NCBI RefSeq assembly: GCF_039531105.1 | Contig: NZ_BAAAPK010000001.1 | Coordinates: forward strand, 744,001-808,000 | DNA: 64,000 nt | Reading direction: 5' to 3' | Source of the DNA: Microbacterium lacus | GTDB lineage: Bacteria > Actinomycetota > Actinomycetes > Actinomycetales > Microbacteriaceae | Shown: positions 63,381-64,000 of the stretch, piece after piece | Position numbering within the stretch: the stretch's first letter is position 1 | Layout of the letters: every line of letters begins with the position of its first letter | Made by a program: the position numbers and the translations under genes | The notes under the pieces: model-generated | Told to the model about the DNA's origin: nothing | The model's input: only the letters and a program-made list of their open reading frames with translations | Databases searched by the model: none

Positions 63381-64000
63381 ATGGCTGACATCAACTCCAA
63401 GATTTCCAAGGGGATGCTGGGCACCAAGCTCGGCATGACCCAGGTCTGGAACGAAAGCGGAAAGCTCGTTCCCGTCACCGTCATCGAGCTCGCGCCGAAC
63501 GTGGTCACCCAGGTTCGCACCCCCGAGCGCGACGGCTACAACGCGATCCAGATCGCGTACGGCCAGATCGACCCGCGCAAGGTCAACAAGCCGCAGACGG
63601 CCCACTTCGAGGCCGCCGGCGTGACCCCGCGTCGCCACCTCACCGAGGTCCGCACCGCTGACGCCTCCGACTACACGCTCGGCCAGGAGATCACGGCAGA
63701 GGGCACGTTCGAGGCCGGCCAGCTCGTCGACGTCGTCGGCACGAGCAAGGGCAAGGGCTTCGCCGGTGTCATGAAGCGTCACAACTTCAAGGGCGTCTCG
63801 GCATCGCACGGTGCGCACCGCAACCACCGCAAGCCCGGTTCGATCGGCGCGTCGTCGACCCCGAGCCGCGTCTTCAAGGGCATGCGCATGGCCGGCCGTA
63901 TGGGCGGCGAGCGCGTGACCGTCCTCAACCTCACGGTGCACGCCGTCGACGCCGAGAAGGGTCTGCTGCTCGTCAAGGGCGCCGTCCCCGGTGCTCGTGG
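63381..64000 (+). CDS. rplC: 50S ribosomal protein L3 (cut by window end)
   Basis: The first 206 residues of L3, with [12 protein letters not shown] and the signature [16 protein letters not shown]. The gene runs past position 64000, so the last few residues are missing. Second gene of the S10 operon. Confidence 0.98.
   Translation, partial: MADINSKISKGMLGTKLGMTQVWNESGKLVPVTVIELAPNVVTQVRTPERDGYNAIQIAYGQIDPRKVNKPQTAHFEAAGVTPRRHLTEVRTADASDYTLGQEITAEGTFEAGQLVDVVGTSKGKGFAGVMKRHNFKGVSASHGAHRNHRKPGSIGASSTPSRVFKGMRMAGRMGGERVTVLNLTVHAVDAEKGLLLVKGAVPGAR

Noticed and set aside
1..64000. rRNA, tRNA or insertion-sequence genes
   Set aside because: I looked for tRNA-like cloverleaf ends, rRNA landmarks and transposase motifs and saw none.

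Overview
The window is high-GC DNA from an actinobacterium, most likely the genus Microbacterium (Microbacteriaceae). This is an inference from the rpoB-rpoC-rpsL-rpsG-fusA-tuf proteins, the DUF6421 and MT0933-like proteins, heavy use of GTG starts, and leaderless promoters (TANNNT placed 6-7 nt before the start codon). I found no rRNA, tRNA, CRISPR array or transposase gene.

Layout. 1-2 kb: a DUF6421 protein divergent from an Lrp/AsnC regulator. 2.2-12.4 kb (minus strand): a nine-gene operon for reductive pyrimidine or hydantoin breakdown. It runs ureidopropionase, hydantoinase, LLM flavin oxidoreductase, ABC importer (permease, ATPase, permease, lipoprotein), beta-alanine-type aminotransferase, and (methyl)malonate-semialdehyde dehydrogenase. 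12.6-18.4 kb (plus strand): a NarL-type two-component pair, a PAP2 phosphatase fused to a diacylglycerol-kinase-like domain, and a MacB-like ATPase with an FtsX permease. 18.4-21.6 kb: housekeeping singletons (SRPBCC, ComB family, SprT-like, helical-repeat protein, spermidine-synthase-like). 21.7-24.0 kb: 5-oxoprolinase genes pxpA and a fused pxpB-pxpC. 24.0-26.6 kb: a DUF4062-STAND (NLR-like) ATPase that shares a tight divergent promoter region with rpoB. 27-34.4 kb: rpoB and rpoC. 34.4-37.7 kb: a frameshifted secreted protein, a lipoprotein, two membrane proteins and an unknown protein.

37.9-51.5 kb is a compact seven-gene surface and signalling operon. It encodes a Ser/Thr kinase, a 1983-residue Ig/cadherin/Fn3-like exported protein, a MoxR ATPase, a DUF58 protein, a TgpA-like membrane protein with a degenerate transglutaminase domain, a DUF5684-FHA protein and a small membrane protein. 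It looks like a phospho-regulated envelope complex, and its function is not established. 51.8-56.2 kb: rpsL, rpsG, fusA, tuf. 56.3-60.8 kb: DUF4012 protein and two exopolysaccharide glycosyltransferases. 61-62.5 kb: an MT0933-like antitoxin and an AbiEi/nuclease-fold protein, the latter flanked on both sides by repeat arrays. 63.1-64 kb: start of the S10 operon (rpsJ, rplC), which is cut by the window end.

The most unusual content lies between genes. (1) Three converging inverted-repeat arrays are built on an exact 20-bp period around a TGCAC core (2.0, 61.2 and 62.5 kb). (2) Two copies of a 67-nt palindromic element occur; one lies in frame exactly at the PxpB-PxpC fusion joint and the other at the 5' end of an ABC permease. 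(3) Two further long palindromes occur. (4) Mirror-symmetric or tightly packed divergent leaderless promoters recur. (5) There is a roughly 330-nt, stem-loop-rich leader in front of rpsJ.
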